Part shown: positions 60,594 through 64,000 of the stretch, in pieces
Position numbering within the stretch: the first letter of the stretch is position 1
Layout: each line of letters opens with the position of its first letter
Notes under the pieces: generated by a model
The model's input: only the letters and a program-made list of their open reading frames with translations
Databases searched by the model: none
Told to the model about the DNA's origin: nothing
Translations under genes and position numbers: made by a program
Assembly (NCBI RefSeq): GCF_900156315.1
Contig: NZ_FTNI01000011.1
Coordinates: 169,020 to 233,019 of the forward strand
Reading direction: 5' to 3'
DNA from: Microbispora rosea
Lineage (GTDB): Bacteria; Actinomycetota; Actinomycetes; Streptosporangiales; Streptosporangiaceae
Length of the DNA stretch: 64,000 bases

Positions 60594-60634
60594 GACGCTA
60601 CCGGTGCACCGCCGTCAGGATGAGGGGAGCGAGC

Positions 60635-61618
60635 ATGGCCGTCGTGAAGGACGTCGAGGCCCGGGGGATGCAGCACTGCGAGACGACGGCGCTGGGAGTG
60701 CTGTTGCGGCATGAGGGACTCGACGTGTCCGAGCCCATGCTGTTCGGCCTGGGCTCGGGCCTGTCCTTCGTCTACTGGGACAGCAAGGGCATGCCGTTCC
60801 CCCTGCTCGGAGGCCGCGTCAGGCCGTTCGAGCTCACCGTGAACCTGGCGGCCAGGCTGGGACTGACGTTGACGACCGAGGAGACCACCTCACCGCGCAA
60901 GGCGTGGCGGAACGTGGCCGCCCCCGTCGACGCCGGTCGGCCGGTCGGCGTCCAGCTCGACTGCTACCACCTGGACTATTTCCGCTCCACGGTGCACTTC
61001 GGCGGTCATGTCGTCGCGATGTACGGCTACGACGAGCACGACGTCTACCTCGTGGACACCGGCCAGCAGGGAGGAGCGGTGCGCACCAGCCGGGCCGGCT
61101 TCGCCATGGCACGTGCAGAACGCGGCCCGATGACCGCGAGGAACCGATCGTTCACCATCACCGCGCCGGCTCACCCGCTCACCTGGCAGGACCGGATCGT
61201 CCCCGCCATCAGAGCCTGCGCCGACGCGTTCCTCGCCCCTCCCATCGCGAATCTGGGCTATCGCGGCATCGAGAAGGCCGGTAGGAAGGTGCCCGGCTGG
61301 CTCCGGCGCGCCGGCGACCCGCGGCGGGATCTGCCGCAGGCCGCCCTCCTGATGGAGAAGGGCGGCACCGGCGGCGCCCTTTTCCGCGCCCTCTACCGCG
61401 ACTTCCTCGCCGAGTGCACCCATCTGATCGACGACCACAACCTCCGCGCAGGTCACCGGCTGTACGCCGAGGCCGCCGTCCTCTGGACGCAGGTGTCCAC
61501 CCTGATCGCGAAGGCGGGAGAGAGCGGCGACGCGGGCTGCCTCGACCAGGCCGGCGCCATCCTCCACGATCTCTCACGGGTGGAGAAGGAGGCCATGCGG
61601 ATGCTGCGCCGGTTGTAG
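60635..61618 (+). CDS. BtrH N-terminal domain (DUF4872-like) protein
   Basis: A 327-residue protein with the papain-like BtrH fold: RGMQHCETTALGVLLRHEGLDVSEPMLFGLGSG (Cys in QHCETTA), then FGGHVVAMYGYDEHDVYLVDTG (His and Asp of the triad). A helical C-terminal half follows (AGAILHDLSRVEKEAMRML). In butirosin synthesis BtrH transfers an acyl group from carrier protein to an aminoglycoside. Homologues are scattered in actinomycetes, usually beside biosynthetic genes, but no carrier protein is nearby here. GGGGAG precedes ATG 60635. Confidence 0.85.
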   Translation: MAVVKDVEARGMQHCETTALGVLLRHEGLDVSEPMLFGLGSGLSFVYWDSKGMPFPLLGGRVRPFELTVNLAARLGLTLTTEETTSPRKAWRNVAAPVDAGRPVGVQLDCYHLDYFRSTVHFGGHVVAMYGYDEHDVYLVDTGQQGGAVRTSRAGFAMARAERGPMTARNRSFTITAPAHPLTWQDRIVPAIRACADAFLAPPIANLGYRGIEKAGRKVPGWLRRAGDPRRDLPQAALLMEKGGTGGALFRALYRDFLAECTHLIDDHNLRAGHRLYAEAAVLWTQVSTLIAKAGESGDAGCLDQAGAILHDLSRVEKEAMRMLRRL

Positions 61619-61678
61619 GGGCGCTCGCCGTGCCGCCGACAGAGGACGCCCGCGGCGTGCTCACACGACCTGAGGTGA

Positions 61679-64000
<2,322 letters not shown>

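Overview
The window is a 64 kb stretch of a very high-GC, gene-dense actinomycete chromosome. Several features point to a sporoactinomycete, most likely Streptosporangiales-like: strong G/C bias in third codon positions, frequent GTG starts, GTGA/ATGA stop-start overlaps, a principal sigma factor with an Ala/Lys-rich N-terminus, a menaquinone pathway, a DUF5999 protein, and the garA-ftsR-DUF151 nuclease-merR block followed by gcvP, which matches Mycobacterium Rv1827-Rv1832. The genus assignment is inference. No rRNA, intact tRNA, CRISPR array or complete insertion sequence was found.

Layout. 1-1507: CocE/NonD hydrolase cut by the window edge. 1615-3926: fused anthranilate synthase behind a complete Trp attenuator. 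3985-6974: an amidohydrolase lacking expected metal ligands, then an ABC exporter pair. 7125-15673: a divergent ThyX, a BNR-repeat protein, a flavohemoprotein, a class I amidotransferase without its cysteine, an esterase/enoyl-CoA hydratase pair, an SRPBCC protein, an acyl-CoA dehydrogenase and a methyltransferase. 15846-18280: a two-component system. 18459-23009: a compact peptide natural-product locus. 23041-23239: a decayed second copy of the response-regulator 3' end. 23239-28953: phospholipid and sugar-nucleotide genes, then the garA block. 28985-35661: a membrane protein, a second two-component system, and gcvP under a tandem glycine riboswitch. 35754-43685: an ECF41-type sigma factor with mirrored promoters and its COE-type target, DUF5999, TetR, and the principal sigma factor. 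43726-57827: menE, menB, menD and menF interspersed with a DedA protein, small regulator/SRPBCC operons, a dipeptidase/M20 pair, YigZ and gene remnants. 57882-60535: a FadR-type regulator and leuA behind a Leu attenuator. 60635-64000: a BtrH-domain protein, a GAF sensor kinase and a partial DoxX-like protein.

The strongest candidate for an undescribed system is 18459-23009. A 50-residue precursor with a double-glycine leader and a Ser/Asp-rich core is followed by a strong hairpin, an ATP-grasp ligase of the graspetide (omega-ester peptide) type, a parvulin-related maturation protein, a 58-residue stub resembling the N-terminus of an HlyD adaptor, and a C39-peptidase ABC exporter. The last four genes overlap end to end. 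The logical route is side-chain ester crosslinking, leader removal at Gly-Gly and export. The locus lies between an intact response-regulator gene and a broken copy of its 3' end, which looks like an insertion or duplication scar.

Other signals: twin attenuators whose leader peptides sit exactly six bases after a -10 hexamer; mirror-image ECF41 promoters; several proteins that keep their fold but lose catalytic residues; and 15-bp in-frame minisatellites in three genes.
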